Origin: an uncultured Caulobacteraceae bacterium
GTDB lineage: Bacteria > Pseudomonadota > Alphaproteobacteria > Caulobacterales > Aquidulcibacteraceae
Direction: 5' to 3'
Assembly (NCBI GenBank): GCA_902826145.1
Contig: CADEDT010000017.1
Coordinates: 1 to 33,622 of the forward strand
DNA length: 33,622 nt
A program made the position numbers and the translations under genes. Under the pieces are notes generated by a model. The model worked only from the letters and a program-made list of their open reading frames with translations, had not been told where the DNA came from and searched no databases. Positions 24,279 to 33,465 of the stretch are shown here, piece by piece (position 1 is the stretch's first letter; each line of letters starts with the position of its first letter).

Positions 24279-27200
24279 TGAAAGACCCAGCCCTTCCACA
24301 AAAGCTGATTGAAACGCTGGCGAAGTCGAAAGACGCGCTGGTGGTGTCTGGCGCGCCCGAGGGCGTGGATGCGGCGGGGATCGCGGAAGCGGCGCGGCTG
24401 CGCGGCGGGGTGACGTTGTTCGTGGCGCGGGATGAGACGCGTGCTTCGCAATTCGAAGCGGCGGCGAAGTTCTTCACGCCGGAGCTTGAGACGCTGCGTC
24501 TGCCGGCGTGGGACACGCTGCCGTATGATCGGATCTCGCCTGCGGCAGCGGTTGCTGCGCAACGCTGCGCGGCGCTGACGCAGCTTGCGCGGCGTTCGGA
24601 CAAGGACGCGCCGTTGCTGGTCGTGGCGACGGCTTCCGCACTCGCGCAGCGCGTGCCACCGCGCCAGCGTTTGGCGCAAGGTTCGTTCGCGGCGACTGCG
24701 GGCGCTGAGACATCGATGGAGCAGCTGGAGATCTACCTCGTCGTCAACGGCTATTCGCGGGCATCAACGGTGCGGGCGCCGGGTGAGTTTGCGGTGCGCG
24801 GTGGCTTGATCGATGTGTTTCCACCAGGTGCGGCAGAGCCTTACCGGTTCGATTTCTTCGGCGACACGCTGGAGACGATCCGCTGCTTCGATCCCGAAAC
24901 GCAGATTTCGAAGGCGAAGTTTAAGACAGCCTTGCTCACGCCGGTGAGCGAAGTGCTGTTGGACGAGCTGACTGTCCTCCAATTCCGTCGTCGTTTCACG
25001 CAAGCGTTCGGCGCGGTGAGCGATCCGCTCTATGACAGCGTAAGCGCGCGTATCCGGAGGCAAGGCGTCGAGCAGTTCTTGCCGTTCTTCTATGAGCGGC
25101 TGGAGACCGTGTTCGACTATGTGGGCGAGACGGCGCTCGTGGCGTTCGATGCGCTGGCGGAGGAAGCGATCAAGGATCGCGTGGCGACGGCTCGCGATCA
25201 CTACGACTCGCGCAAGACGGCGCCCATCCCTCGTGGCGGCGCGATCTTCCGCGCCCCCGAGCCGGATTTGCTGTATCTCAGCGAAAGCGCGCTGAACGCT
25301 GCGTTGACCACCCGCGCCGTCCGCCGCTTCACCCATTTCGATAGCGACGCGAAGAAGCAGCTCGACCTCGGCGCCAGGCCCGGGCGCGACTTCGCACCAG
25401 AGCGGCAGACGACGGACGTGAACGTGTTCGAGGTCGCCGCGAAACACATTGAGGCGCTGACAAAGGCCAAGAGGCGCGTCGTGGTGGCCGCTTGGTCAGA
25501 TGGCTCGGCTGAACGTCTAGCTGGGGTGCTGAGTGATCACGGCGTGGAAGCGGTGGTCCGTAGCGACTCGTGGCGGCATGCTTCGGCGCTGCCAAGAGGC
25601 GCACACGCGCTTGCGGTGCTGCCGATCGAGCACGGTTTTGAGACCGAACAATTCGCGCTGATCGCGGAGCAAGACATTCTAGGCGATCGCCTCGCGCGCC
25701 CGCGCAAGCGGCGCAAGGCTTCCAGCGTTATCGCCGAAGCCGCAGCGATGAGCCAAGGCGATCTCATAGTCCACCAAGATCACGGCGTCGGCCGCTACGA
25801 AGGGTTGAAGACGCTCGACGTCGCCGGCGCGCCGCATGACTGCTTAGACCTGACGTATGCGGGCGGCGATAAATTGTATCTGCCGGTCGAGAACATTGAA
25901 CTCGTATCGCGCTATGGCGCGGAGGATGCGGAAGCTCAGCTAGACAAGCTTGGCGGTGTTGCCTGGCAAAGCCGCAAAGCGCGCGCAAAGCAGCGTTTGC
26001 GCGACATGGCCGAAGAACTCCTGCGCATCGCCGCGATGCGGGCGACGCGCACGGCCGAGCCTGTCGCGCCGCCCGAAGGTCTGTGGGACGAGTTCTGCGC
26101 GCGATTTCCGTACGAAGAGACCGACGATCAGCTTGCCGCGATCGACGACGTGGTCGGCGATCTGGCGGCGGGGCGGCCAATGGATCGCCTCATCTGCGGT
26201 GACGTCGGCTTCGGCAAGACTGAAGTCGCGCTGCGGGCTGCGTTTTTGGTCGCGATGACGGGCAAGCAAGTTGCGGTGGTGGCGCCGACGACTTTGCTCT
26301 GCCGACAACACTTCCGCACGTTCTCGGAGCGCTTCCGTGGCCTGCCGGTACGTGTCCGTCAGCTTTCGCGCTTGGTGACGGCGAAGGACGCGAACGAAAC
26401 CAAGGCAGGTTTGGCCGACGGCACGATTGAGATCGTGATCGGAACGCACGCGCTGATTTCCAAGACCATCAAGTTCTCTGACCTCGGCTTGATGATCATA
26501 GACGAAGAGCAGCACTTCGGCGTGAAGCACAAAGAGCGGCTGAAAGATTTGCGCGCTGAAGTGCATGCGCTGACGCTTTCGGCGACGCCAATCCCGCGTA
26601 CGTTGCAGCTGGCGCTCGCTGGCGTTCGCGAGATGAGCTTGATAACGACGCCGCCCATCGATCGTATGGCCGTGCGGACCTATGTGACTGCGTTCGATAC
26701 GCTCACCGTGCGTGAGGCGCTGCTGCGCGAGAAGTATCGCGGCGGGCAGAGCTTCTTCGTATCGCCTCGCATCTCCGATCTCGATGAGGCGGCCGAGTTT
26801 CTGCGACGCAACGTGCCAGAGGTGACGTTTGCCGTGGCGCACGGGCAGATGGCGGCCGGTGCGCTCGATGAGATCATGACCAATTTCTACGACGGCGCGT
26901 TCGATGTGCTGTTGTCGACGAGCATTGTTGAATCTGGCCTCGACATTCCACGCGCCAATACGTTGATCGTATTCCGCGCCGACATGTTCGGCTTGGCGCA
27001 GCTTTACCAGCTGCGTGGTCGTGTCGGGCGCTCGAAGCTGCGCGCGTACGCGTATCTCACGACGGCGGCGGAGCAGGCGCTCACGGTGAGCGCCGAGAAG
27101 CGGCTGAAAATTCTGTCTTCGCTCGATAATCTGGGTGCGGGTTTCACCCTTGCGAGCCACGATCTCGATATGCGCGGCGGCGGCAATCTGTTGGGCGAAG

Positions 27201-27769
27201 AGCAGTCCGGCCACATCCGCGAAGTTGGCGTCGAACTTTATCAGTCGATGCTTGAGGAGGCAGTTGCGTCGCTGCGGGACGGCACAGACGAGGCAGTGAG
27301 CGAGAAATCGTGGTCGCCGCAGATCAATGTTGGCGCCTCGGTGCTAATCCCAGAAGACTACGTTGCCGATCTCACGGTGCGTCTGGCGCTCTATCGCCGC
27401 TTGGCCGATCTCGATACGGATCAGGAGCGCGAAGCCTTTGCAGCGGAACTCATCGATCGCTTCGGGCCACTGCCGGCTGAAGCCGACCAGCTCATTGCCG
27501 TCGCCGCGCTGAAGGCGCTTTGCCGACGTTGCCAGATTTCGAAACTGGACGCTGGCCCCAAGGGCGCGGTGCTGACGTTCCGCGAGACGGGCTTCCCCGA
27601 TCCTTTGGCGCTTGTGCGTTTCATCACCGAGCGGCCCGACGACTACAAGATGCGGCCAGACGGCAAGCTGGTCGTTCAAGGCGGTTGGCCGGAAGCGACG
27701 CAGCGACTCAAGGCGCTGCGTGCCGTACTAGAGTCCATGTCGCGATTGGCGGCGCGGAAAGCGGCTTAA
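24278..27769 (+). CDS. mfd: transcription-repair coupling factor Mfd
   Basis: A 1163-residue DNA translocase that removes RNA polymerase stalled at lesions and recruits UvrA. Regions in order: UvrB-like N-terminal part (GEFAVRGGLIDVFPPGAAEPYR near residues 170-190), the RNA polymerase-interacting region starting near VHQDHGVGRYEGL (about 500), and the translocase core. The core has Walker A CGDVGFGKTEVALRAAF, DEEQHFGVKHKE, SATPIPRTLQLAL and YQLRGRVGRS. The C-terminal domain begins near EDYVADLTVRLALYRRLADL. The length and motif set are normal. Its stop shares the four bases TTAA (27766-27769) with the opposing PopA-like gene. Confidence 0.97.
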   Translation: MKDPALPQKLIETLAKSKDALVVSGAPEGVDAAGIAEAARLRGGVTLFVARDETRASQFEAAAKFFTPELETLRLPAWDTLPYDRISPAAAVAAQRCAALTQLARRSDKDAPLLVVATASALAQRVPPRQRLAQGSFAATAGAETSMEQLEIYLVVNGYSRASTVRAPGEFAVRGGLIDVFPPGAAEPYRFDFFGDTLETIRCFDPETQISKAKFKTALLTPVSEVLLDELTVLQFRRRFTQAFGAVSDPLYDSVSARIRRQGVEQFLPFFYERLETVFDYVGETALVAFDALAEEAIKDRVATARDHYDSRKTAPIPRGGAIFRAPEPDLLYLSESALNAALTTRAVRRFTHFDSDAKKQLDLGARPGRDFAPERQTTDVNVFEVAAKHIEALTKAKRRVVVAAWSDGSAERLAGVLSDHGVEAVVRSDSWRHASALPRGAHALAVLPIEHGFETEQFALIAEQDILGDRLARPRKRRKASSVIAEAAAMSQGDLIVHQDHGVGRYEGLKTLDVAGAPHDCLDLTYAGGDKLYLPVENIELVSRYGAEDAEAQLDKLGGVAWQSRKARAKQRLRDMAEELLRIAAMRATRTAEPVAPPEGLWDEFCARFPYEETDDQLAAIDDVVGDLAAGRPMDRLICGDVGFGKTEVALRAAFLVAMTGKQVAVVAPTTLLCRQHFRTFSERFRGLPVRVRQLSRLVTAKDANETKAGLADGTIEIVIGTHALISKTIKFSDLGLMIIDEEQHFGVKHKERLKDLRAEVHALTLSATPIPRTLQLALAGVREMSLITTPPIDRMAVRTYVTAFDTLTVREALLREKYRGGQSFFVSPRISDLDEAAEFLRRNVPEVTFAVAHGQMAAGALDEIMTNFYDGAFDVLLSTSIVESGLDIPRANTLIVFRADMFGLAQLYQLRGRVGRSKLRAYAYLTTAAEQALTVSAEKRLKILSSLDNLGAGFTLASHDLDMRGGGNLLGEEQSGHIREVGVELYQSMLEEAVASLRDGTDEAVSEKSWSPQINVGASVLIPEDYVADLTVRLALYRRLADLDTDQEREAFAAELIDRFGPLPAEADQLIAVAALKALCRRCQISKLDAGPKGAVLTFRETGFPDPLALVRFITERPDDYKMRPDGKLVVQGGWPEATQRLKALRAVLESMSRLAARKAA

Positions 27770-29055
27770 GCCGGGATCGACTCGACTTCGATAGCGCGAA
27801 GCGCCCGCGCCAGCATGCCGGCGCCGCTCTCACCCGGCTGCAGTTCGACGGTGCTCTGCTCGAACACCAGCGGTCCCGCGCCGCCTTCGCCGGACGCGAA
27901 TGCCGTGCATTCAGCCACTGAAGCAATGCGTTCCGCCGTGCGCTTGGCGCTGCGCAAGTCGGACGCGGGTAGGGCGAGCGCGATGAGATCGACGCCCATT
28001 GTCACGCCGCAGTCGGCGTCACGCATCAACCGTGCGGCGAGTGAGGCGATCTCAGTGAACCCCTTGCGCCATTGTTGCTCGGTTGGCTCGCGTGCGCCGA
28101 TCGCGGGCATGACGCGCAGTACCACCATGCTCATTGGCCGGCCGCTGGCGTGGTGATCGGCGGCCAAGCGTGCGAGGTGCGCGTCGAACGGTGCGCGTTG
28201 CCAAAGACCAGTGCGCGGATCGCCCATTACATCACGGAGCGCGCGCATCTCGTGTTCGGCCTCACGGCGGCGGCGTTCGCGGCGCACGCCTTCGAAGAGC
28301 CAACCGAGGCTCGCGTTGCATGGGTGCGAGGTCGAGCAGATCGCTGAAGCGCCACGATCAATAGCGGCGGCGGCGGTCGCGGTATCGCCCGGCTTGGTGA
28401 GCATCAGCGTCGGCAAGTGATAGAGCGTGGCGTTGCGGCGGAGCGCGGCGCAGAGCGAGATCGCGGTGTTCGGATCCTGTGCGCCGTTTAGAACGACAGC
28501 GTCGAACGGTTCGTCATGCAGGTGGTCGAAACCCGCATAGGAAGAGAACGCGGCGGCGACCAAGCCGCCCTGCTCGGCGAGCGCACGCTCGAGCGCCAAG
28601 AACATTGAGCTGGGCGCGCCGATATAGAGAGCCTTGAGCTTGCGTGACTCCACCGGTTGCGGCGCGGAGACACCGATCGCTGCCGAAGTTGCGAGGCGGC
28701 GGGCGCGTTCCTCTTCAGCGATAGCGACCCGCGTCCAAGCGTCGATCTGTGCACGGAGCAGTTTCGGTGGCGCGTCCAGTGTGATGGCGCCGCTGAAAGG
28801 CGGTGCACCTTTAAGGCCAAGTGGCGGCGGGTTGGCGTTAGCGTGTGCGGCCAGGCAGGCGAGAGGCGGTTGTTCGGAGCCAAGCACGGCGCCGGCCAAC
28901 TCGGCGCCGTCAGCCGGGACGATGCAGATGTCTTCGCCGTCTGGGGCTGGTCGGTACTGGCCCGGGATTGCGGTGGCTTGAACGCCGGCGCCGGCGAGCA
29001 ACGCCTGTGCGTCACGCGCAACGCGCGCGTCAGCGGCTCTCACCACAATCCGCAA
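27766..29055 (-). CDS. PopA-like c-di-GMP effector candidate: two receiver-like domains and a degenerate GGDEF
   Basis: A 429-residue protein starting at TTG 29055, with GGAG eight bases upstream. Residues 1-110 and about 140-255 look like receiver folds. In the second, the usual phospho-acceptor Asp after the third strand is replaced by N190 (FDAVVLN). The C-terminal 275-425 part begins DPRTGLWQRAPFD, typical of GGDEF domains. The catalytic motif reads GVDLI (354-358), so diguanylate cyclase activity is unlikely. Five residues before it stands R345-D-A-D348, an intact RxxD inhibitory c-di-GMP site at canonical spacing. PopA of Caulobacter has the same design and, when c-di-GMP bound, recruits CtrA for degradation. 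The specific function is inferred. Confidence 0.78.
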   Translation of the reverse strand: MRIVVRAADARVARDAQALLAGAGVQATAIPGQYRPAPDGEDICIVPADGAELAGAVLGSEQPPLACLAAHANANPPPLGLKGAPPFSGAITLDAPPKLLRAQIDAWTRVAIAEEERARRLATSAAIGVSAPQPVESRKLKALYIGAPSSMFLALERALAEQGGLVAAAFSSYAGFDHLHDEPFDAVVLNGAQDPNTAISLCAALRRNATLYHLPTLMLTKPGDTATAAAAIDRGASAICSTSHPCNASLGWLFEGVRRERRRREAEHEMRALRDVMGDPRTGLWQRAPFDAHLARLAADHHASGRPMSMVVLRVMPAIGAREPTEQQWRKGFTEIASLAARLMRDADCGVTMGVDLIALALPASDLRSAKRTAERIASVAECTAFASGEGGAGPLVFEQSTVELQPGESGAGMLARALRAIEVESIPA

Positions 29056-29145
29056 AGTTAACGCTCCGGCGCCCCGCGACGCGCAGGTTTCAACGAGTAT
29101 AAGTAACGCGCATTAGCACAGCTCGAAACCGCGAGGGTAAACGCA
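29056..29145. promoter_or_regulatory. divergent promoter region of the PopA-like gene and the racemase gene
   Basis: Ninety base pairs hold both promoters. A candidate -10 element TATAAG (29098-29103) points towards the racemase gene, but no convincing -35 lies 17 bp upstream. A small hairpin CTCG-AAACCG-CGAG and the ribosome binding site GAGGG come just before the ATG at 29146. Confidence 0.35.
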
Positions 29146-30252
29146 ATGGGTCAGGGACCGCTTTCGGGCGTGAAGGTTGTCGAGTTCGCGGGCATCGGCC
29201 CGGGACCCTTCTGCTGCATGCTGCTCTCGGACATGGGCGCCGACGTTGTGCGCATAGATCGCAAGGGCGGGCGCCCGACGTTCAAGAACGACATTCCCGC
29301 GCGCGGCCGCCGCCACGTCGTGCTCGATCTGAAAGAGCCGAACGATGTCACAGTTGCGCTGGAGATGATCGCCAAGGCGGACGTGCTGATTGAAGGCTTT
29401 CGGCCGGGGGTGATGGAACGATTGGGGCTCGGCCCGGACGAAGCGCTGAAGCGCAACCCGAAGATCATTTACGGACGCATGACCGGTTGGGGGCAAACAG
29501 GACCGCTCGCCGAAGTGGCCGGGCACGATCTCAACTACATCGCTATCTCAGGCGCCCTGCATGCGATGGGGCGAAAGGACGATGCGCCGTCGCCGCCGCT
29601 TAACCTCGTCGGCGATTACGGCGGCGGTTCTCTCTATCTGGCGATGGGTGTGTGCGCAGCGCTCTATGAGGCGCAGCGTTCAGGCAAGGGGCAGGTGATC
29701 GACGCTGCCATCACCGATGGCGCCGCTTCGCTGATGAGTGTCGTTTATGGTTTGCGCGCGTCCGGCATCTGGAGCGACGAGCGTGACGCCAACCTGCTCG
29801 ATGGCGGCGCGCACTTCTACGACGTCTACAAGACCAGCGACGGCAAGTTCGTGTCGATCGGTTCGATCGAGCCTCAGTTCTATGCGCTGCTGCTGGAGAA
29901 GACCGGCCTTAAGAAAGATCCAAAGTTTGCCGTGCATATGAACAAGGCCGATTGGCCGGAGCTTTCGGAAAAGCTCGCCGCGGTCATCGCCACTAAAACA
30001 CGCGACGAGTGGACCGCCCTGATGGAGGGCACGGATGTCTGCTTTGCGCCGGTTCTCTCCATGGCGGAAGCGCCTACCCACCCCCACAACGTGGCGCGGC
30101 AGACGTTCGTGGATGTTGGTGGATTGAATCAGCCGGCGCCGGCCCCAAGATTTTCGCGGACTCCTTCCGCGATTCAGGGACCGCCAGGCGGTATGGGCGT
30201 AAAAACCGAGGAAATTCTGGATTCGTGGGGTGTTGCCGCCCGCCCATTATGA
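29146..30252 (+). CDS. alpha-methylacyl-CoA racemase / CoA-transferase family III
   Basis: A 368-residue enzyme of the CaiB/BaiF superfamily. The N-terminus [33 protein letters not shown] is the CoA-binding motif. H127 (AGHDLNY) and D157 (LVGDYGGGS) align with the catalytic His126 and Asp156 of the mycobacterial racemase MCR. This points to racemisation of 2-methylacyl-CoA esters rather than CoA transfer, where an Asp forms a covalent intermediate. [12 protein letters not shown] and [13 protein letters not shown] are further family motifs. It would feed branched-chain acyl-CoAs into beta-oxidation. A strong terminator about 120 bp downstream separates it from scoAB. Confidence 0.93.
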   Translation: MGQGPLSGVKVVEFAGIGPGPFCCMLLSDMGADVVRIDRKGGRPTFKNDIPARGRRHVVLDLKEPNDVTVALEMIAKADVLIEGFRPGVMERLGLGPDEALKRNPKIIYGRMTGWGQTGPLAEVAGHDLNYIAISGALHAMGRKDDAPSPPLNLVGDYGGGSLYLAMGVCAALYEAQRSGKGQVIDAAITDGAASLMSVVYGLRASGIWSDERDANLLDGGAHFYDVYKTSDGKFVSIGSIEPQFYALLLEKTGLKKDPKFAVHMNKADWPELSEKLAAVIATKTRDEWTALMEGTDVCFAPVLSMAEAPTHPHNVARQTFVDVGGLNQPAPAPRFSRTPSAIQGPPGGMGVKTEEILDSWGVAARPL

Positions 30253-30345
30253 TGAACGCCCTCAGCGTCCGTTCAGCCGAAATATCGTTTTATCATCCCC
30301 GGTTCCGGACGATTTTCGTCCCTCGCTCGTACCGGGATCAGGTTC

Positions 30346-30365
30346 TCACCCCACCTTAGGGGTGA
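30346..30365 (+). other. short hairpin upstream of the terminator
   Basis: TCACCCC (30346-30352) pairs perfectly with GGGGTGA (30359-30365) around the loop ACCTTA, eight bases before the strong terminator hairpin. It may be an extra element of the 3' untranslated region or an antiterminator-type partner. No competing pairing with the terminator is obvious. Confidence 0.4.
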
Positions 30366-30372
30366 AGCGAAA

Positions 30373-30411
30373 GCGCCGGCGGCCGGCTCAGCCGCCGGCG
30401 CAATCGTTTTT
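30373..30411 (+). terminator. strong rho-independent terminator before scoAB
   Basis: GCGCCGGCGGC (30373-30383) pairs perfectly over 11 bp with GCCGCCGGCGC (30391-30401) around the loop CGGCTCA. AATCG and a run of five T (30407-30411) follow. It should end the racemase transcript. The scoA start is only 63 bp further on, so the scoAB promoter must lie in or right after this hairpin, or the hairpin is a leader attenuator for scoAB. Confidence 0.85.
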
Positions 30412-30473
30412 GAAGTCTGCGTATCCGTCGCGGCATGTTGCGCCGCACCGCGCCGCTACGTAAACGGGCGCTC

Positions 30474-31181
30474 ATGGCTAACAAAGTTTACCCGGACGCC
30501 AAGTCCGCGCTCGAAGGCTTCACCTTCGACGGCATGACGGTGATGAGCGGGGGCTTCGGCCTCTGCGGAATCCCCGAGAACCTCATCATCGCGCTGCGCG
30601 ACACCGGCGTTAAGGACGTCACGGTGATTTCGAACAACGCGGGCGTTGACGGTTGGGGCCTGGGGCTTCTGCTCGAAACCAAGCAGATCAAGAAGATGGT
30701 TTCCTCGTACGTCGGCGAGAACAAGGAGTTCGCGCGTCAGTATCTGAGTGGTGAACTAGAACTTGAGTTCAATCCGCAGGGTACGCTCGCCGAGCGCTGC
30801 CGGGCAGGGGGCGCGGGGATCGCCGGCTTCTATACAAAGACAGGCGTTGGGACACTCGTGGCTGAAGGCAAAGAGACCAAAGTGTTCAATGGCGAGACGT
30901 TCGTTCTTGAGACTGGCCTGATTGCCGACCTCTCAATCGTTAAAGCCTGGAAGGGGGACAAGGAAGGCAACCTGATCTTCCGCAAAACCGCGCGAAATTT
31001 TAATCCGATGATGGCGACGGCGGGTAAGAAGTGCGTCGCGGAGGTCGAAATCCTGGTTGAGACCGGCGAACTCGACCCAGACGCCATTCATACACCGGGC
31101 ATTTACGTTGATCGCATCGTGGAGGGCACGTTCGAGAAGCGTATCGAGCAACGCACCATCACCAAGCGGGAGAACGCCTGA
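30474..31181 (+). CDS. scoA: 3-oxoacid CoA-transferase subunit A
   Basis: A 235-residue alpha subunit of succinyl-CoA:3-ketoacid (acetoacetate) CoA-transferase. I use the ATG at 30474 because the family begins with M-NKVYPDA; the frame is open from 30435. [18 protein letters not shown] is the Gly-rich oxyanion and CoA-binding region, and [45 protein letters not shown] and [10 protein letters not shown] are family hallmarks. With subunit B it moves CoA between succinate and acetoacetate, so ketone bodies or polyhydroxybutyrate breakdown products can be used. The stop overlaps the scoB start (TGATG). Confidence 0.95.
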   Translation: MANKVYPDAKSALEGFTFDGMTVMSGGFGLCGIPENLIIALRDTGVKDVTVISNNAGVDGWGLGLLLETKQIKKMVSSYVGENKEFARQYLSGELELEFNPQGTLAERCRAGGAGIAGFYTKTGVGTLVAEGKETKVFNGETFVLETGLIADLSIVKAWKGDKEGNLIFRKTARNFNPMMATAGKKCVAEVEILVETGELDPDAIHTPGIYVDRIVEGTFEKRIEQRTITKRENA

Positions 31182-31828
31182 TGCCGTGGACCCGCGATCA
31201 GCTTGCGCAACGCGCCGCAAAGGAATTGCGCGACGGCTTTTACGTAAACCTCGGCATCGGCATTCCGACACTCGTCGCTAACTATATCCCGCAGGGGATG
31301 GAGGTGACGCTGCAGTCGGAGAACGGGATGTTGGGCATGGGACCCTTCCCGTATGACGACGAAGTAGACGCCGATCTGATTAACGCCGGTAAGCAAACCA
31401 TAACGGCGCTTAAGAAGACCTCGTACTTCTCTTCCTCGGACTCGTTCGCGATGATCCGCGGCGGTCATATCGATCTTTCCATCCTCGGCGCCATGGAAGT
31501 CACCGATCGCGGCGACCTCGCCAACTGGATGGTGCCCGGCAAGATGGTGAAGGGCATGGGCGGCGCGATGGATCTCGTCGCCGGCGTGAAGCGGGTTGTC
31601 GTTGTGATGGAGCACACCTCGAAAGAGGGCGCGTCGAAGCTGCTGAAGCAGTGCACATTGCCGCTCACCGGCGTGAACGTGGTTGATCTCGTGATAACCG
31701 ATCTCGGCGTGTTCGAGATCGACAAGCATGATTCACAACCGATGAAGTTGCTTCAGCTTGCCGACGATGTGACGCTCGAAGAAATCACCGCGAAGACCGA
31801 AGCAAGCTTCGTAAACGCTTTGCGTTGA
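31181..31828 (+). CDS. scoB: 3-oxoacid CoA-transferase subunit B
   Basis: A 215-residue beta subunit. E47 in QSENGMLGMGP is the catalytic glutamate that forms the glutamyl-CoA thioester. NLGIGIPTLVANYIP is the N-terminal signature, and GGHIDLSILGAMEV, NWMVPGKMVKGMGGAMDLV and VVVMEHTSKEG complete the family pattern. It overlaps scoA by one base and should be made in equal amounts with it. It ends 168 bp before the beta-barrel gene. Confidence 0.95.
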   Translation: MPWTRDQLAQRAAKELRDGFYVNLGIGIPTLVANYIPQGMEVTLQSENGMLGMGPFPYDDEVDADLINAGKQTITALKKTSYFSSSDSFAMIRGGHIDLSILGAMEVTDRGDLANWMVPGKMVKGMGGAMDLVAGVKRVVVVMEHTSKEGASKLLKQCTLPLTGVNVVDLVITDLGVFEIDKHDSQPMKLLQLADDVTLEEITAKTEASFVNALR

Positions 31829-32055
31829 TCAACCGCCTCCCCCGCGTGCGCACACACTAGATGTGCGAGAGGGGAGAGGTGGCGTGCGCGTAGTATTCAC
31901 ATCTGTAAATTGAAGTTGAAATTGCGCGCGTAACAGATTTTCGCGCACGTTCACGCTTCCTAATCACCTCACAAGTAAGCTCACCGGAATAATTCGTGCA
32001 GAGAGGGCGCCATGTGCAGCCCTCCAACATGGGTCTGGTGATGCTTCGTGCCGGA
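31829..32055. other. gap between scoB and the outer-membrane protein gene
   Basis: The first part holds an imperfect long hairpin: CTCCCC (31837-31842) with GGGGAG (31871-31876) outside, and CGCACA (31849-31854) with TGTGCG (31862-31867) inside. It has no T-tail, so it is at best a weak terminator for scoAB. An AT-richer stretch at about 31895-31935 probably contains the promoter of the next gene. From 31996 an in-frame GTG and two ATGs offer alternative starts for that gene. Confidence 0.4.
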
Positions 32056-33450
32056 ATGAAGCGGACGGTGTACCGTCGCGCGGCCGCAATGGCCGCGTGT
32101 GCGATCGCCGCTTGCGCTTTCTTCTGGTCACCTGAAGCGCATGCAGATGGCTTGGAGCGAACTGAACTGACGCGTGTGCTCGAACTGATCCAGCAGCAAG
32201 AGCAGCGTCTGAACGAACAAGAACGCCAACTGACCGAACAACAGAGGCAGCTGTCGCAGCAGCGGTCGTTGATCGAGCAGCAAAGGCGCGAAATCTTGGC
32301 GATGACAGGTGTCAGCGACGCGGAACTTGGCGAGATCCGCGGTGCAGGTTCTCCGTACAACGGCCTTGCATACGAAGAATTGGGGCCGGACGAGCCGATC
32401 AGGCTCAATCGCCGGCACGTTCGCACCCTAACGCAAACAGAAGGCGGCTCCGCGCCGCCTGAAGCAACGCCAGCCGCCGCGCCAACAGGCCCGGTCGGCG
32501 AAGCCCCGCCCGAACAAACGCAAGTTTCGACGGTTGAGGCGCTTCCGGAAGGGCAGAATGCCCTTCTTGGCGCTGGGCGGCTCGTGATTGAGCCGTCATT
32601 CGAGTTCTCACAGACCTCCGGAAACCGGCTGGTCTTCCGCGGCGCGGTGATTGAGAGCGCGATCAATATCGGCCTGTTCGAAGCCAATGACACCGTCCGG
32701 GAAACGATGGTTGGCGCATTGGCAGTGCGCTACGCCGTCACCGATCGTCTCGAGATCGAAGGCCGTGTGCCGTATGTCTACCGGCACGACCGCGTCACGA
32801 CGACTTCGCAGGGGTCATCAACGACGACCCAGACGTACGAACTCGATGGCTCAGACATCGGCGACGTGGAAGTTTCGGCCCGTTACCAGCTTACCCAAGG
32901 CCGCAACGGCTCGCCGATCGTCATCGCCGGTGCGCGCGTGAAGTCAAATACCGGTCTCGGCCCCTTCGAGACAGAGCGCGATCCACAGGGCGTGGCGACC
33001 GAGTTGGCGACCGGCTCGGGCTTTTGGGGCGTGCAAGGCAGCCTATCGGTGGCTTATCCCACCGATCCGGTCGTACTCTTCGGCAACCTGAGCTACATGT
33101 ACAACATCGGTGACGACATCGATCAAACGTTCGGTCCGGTCACCGTCGGCCACGTGGACCCGGGTGACACGATTGGTTTCGGCTTTGGCTTTGGCTTTTC
33201 GGTCAACCCGCGCTTCTCCTACTCCTTGGGCTACTCGCACTCCTACGTGTTGGCGAGCGAGACCGAACTGACCGACTCGAACGGCACGACCATCACTTCA
33301 GAGTCCGCGGCCTTCCATGTGGGCTCCATGTCGCTCGGGCTGTCCTATCGGGCTAGCGAGCGGCAGACGGTCTCCGCCAGTGTCGACTTCGGAGTCACTG
33401 AGGACGCCCCGGATGTCAGGGTGGCGTTCCGAGCGCCGTTCCGCTGGTAA
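32056..33450 (+). CDS. outer-membrane beta-barrel protein with N-terminal coiled coil
   Basis: About 464 residues from the ATG at 32056, which gives a classical signal peptide (MKRTVYRRAA, a hydrophobic Ala-rich core, then SPEAHA before DG). Upstream in-frame starts at 31996, 32029 and 32041 are possible. After the signal comes a Gln/Glu-rich coiled coil (about 35-85, LIQQQEQRLNEQERQL), a Pro/Ala-rich linker (about 130-160), then a C-terminal region of alternating beta-strands ending in FRAPFRW. The terminal aromatic residue is typical of Bam-assembled barrels. GFGFGFGF near residue 375 is one strand. It resembles putative transporter barrels related to the MetA-pathway phenol degradation family; the substrate is unknown. 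A strong terminator follows. Confidence 0.82.
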   Translation: MKRTVYRRAAAMAACAIAACAFFWSPEAHADGLERTELTRVLELIQQQEQRLNEQERQLTEQQRQLSQQRSLIEQQRREILAMTGVSDAELGEIRGAGSPYNGLAYEELGPDEPIRLNRRHVRTLTQTEGGSAPPEATPAAAPTGPVGEAPPEQTQVSTVEALPEGQNALLGAGRLVIEPSFEFSQTSGNRLVFRGAVIESAINIGLFEANDTVRETMVGALAVRYAVTDRLEIEGRVPYVYRHDRVTTTSQGSSTTTQTYELDGSDIGDVEVSARYQLTQGRNGSPIVIAGARVKSNTGLGPFETERDPQGVATELATGSGFWGVQGSLSVAYPTDPVVLFGNLSYMYNIGDDIDQTFGPVTVGHVDPGDTIGFGFGFGFSVNPRFSYSLGYSHSYVLASETELTDSNGTTITSESAAFHVGSMSLGLSYRASERQTVSASVDFGVTEDAPDVRVAFRAPFRW

Positions 33451-33465
33451 GCGGGCAAGACAAAG

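Noticed and set aside
25940..27214. Long minus-strand open frame of 424 codons
   Set aside because: It is antisense to the conserved translocase core of mfd; GC-rich codon bias keeps the opposite frame open.
27766..29055. Active diguanylate cyclase
   Set aside because: The GG(D/E)EF motif is GVDLI, so the residues needed for GTP and metal are missing; only the RxxD site is intact.
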